NCBI RefSeq assembly: GCF_000760695.4
Contig: NZ_JHEG04000001.1
Location: forward strand, 4,422,895-4,486,894
Source of the DNA: Tolypothrix bouteillei VB521301
GTDB lineage: Bacteria > Cyanobacteriota > Cyanobacteriia > Cyanobacteriales > Nostocaceae
Direction: 5' to 3'
DNA length: 64,000 nt
Position numbers and translations under genes: made by a program. This document shows positions 63,946 through 64,000 of the stretch, in pieces. The notes beneath the pieces are model-generated. The model was not told the origin of the DNA. It saw only the letters and a list, made by a program, of their open reading frames with translations, and did no database searches. Positions within the stretch are counted from its first letter, which is position 1. Each line of letters opens with the position of its first letter.

Positions 63946-64000
63946 AGTTTTTTGTCTCGCATACAACAGTAAAAGTCTTGTTCCATTCCAAGGTACTGGA

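Overview
The window reads as chromosomal DNA of a filamentous, probably heterocyst-forming cyanobacterium (Nostocales grade). Evidence: frequent HIP1 octamers (GCGATCGC), photosystem II factor Psb27, a one-helix high-light-inducible protein, a CrtW-type ketolase, OpcA with the fbp-tal-zwf-opcA gene order, several families found only in cyanobacteria or cyanobacteria plus plastids (DUF3318, DUF3593, DUF2499, DUF3352), and intergenic spacers full of the short tandem heptamer repeats (CCATTAG, TTGCTAA, TTGTTAG types) typical of this group. No species can be named from the sequence alone.

Layout. 1-7 kb: mgtE behind a long structured leader, a secreted glycoside-hydrolase-like protein, psb27, a repeat-rich spacer with an IS200/IS605-like end, and cofH. 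7-14 kb: two membrane glycosyltransferases, DUF3318, a zinc-ribbon protein, a large SLH/OprB porin and a Crp/Fnr regulator. 14.5-20.2 kb: a phosphate block, phoX-phoU-sphS-sphR, all on the minus strand. 20.9-25 kb: two paralogous coiled-coil proteins, a SnoaL-like protein and small genes. 25-31 kb: Nramp transporter, a complete MITE, hisA, the DUF3593/DUF2499 pair, csaB, Uma2 and a frameshifted DUF4241 gene. 31.5-38.4 kb: cobyrinate diamide synthase and the oxidative pentose phosphate operon. 38.9-43 kb: an RRM protein, a small conserved protein and a class II ribonucleotide reductase gene split by a group I intron. 43-50.6 kb: a 64-bp tandem array, a multi-hairpin element, a flavin-oxidase-like gene with a TTG start, a HEAT-repeat protein, cysE and two exported proteins. 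50.8-64 kb: rhodanese, hrcA, a duplicated membrane protein, crtW, hli, a GAF/PP2C phosphatase, ftsY-nusB-DUF502, a WaaE-like glycosyltransferase and an HpsJ-like membrane protein.

How parts work together. SphS/SphR with PhoU control phosphate responses, and PhoX is a likely target. Fbp, Tal, Zwf and OpcA make NADPH from sugar phosphate in the dark or in heterocysts. Adenosylcobalamin-dependent ribonucleotide reductase shares the window with a cobalamin synthesis gene. CrtW and Hli are photoprotective.

The strongest unusual signal is the intron at 41245-41575. It carries P1 with a terminal U.G pair, P10, a Q element and a perfect 7-bp P7, and it splits the catalytic Asn-x-Cys-x-Glu loop of the reductase. 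Also notable are a Shine-Dalgarno-masking hairpin before mgtE, a 188-bp MITE with 16-bp inverted ends and 8-bp target duplication that shares its core with the 64-bp tandem array, and a train of hairpins at 43375-43622 of which one segment recurs at 59458. I saw no tRNA, rRNA, CRISPR array or intact transposase.
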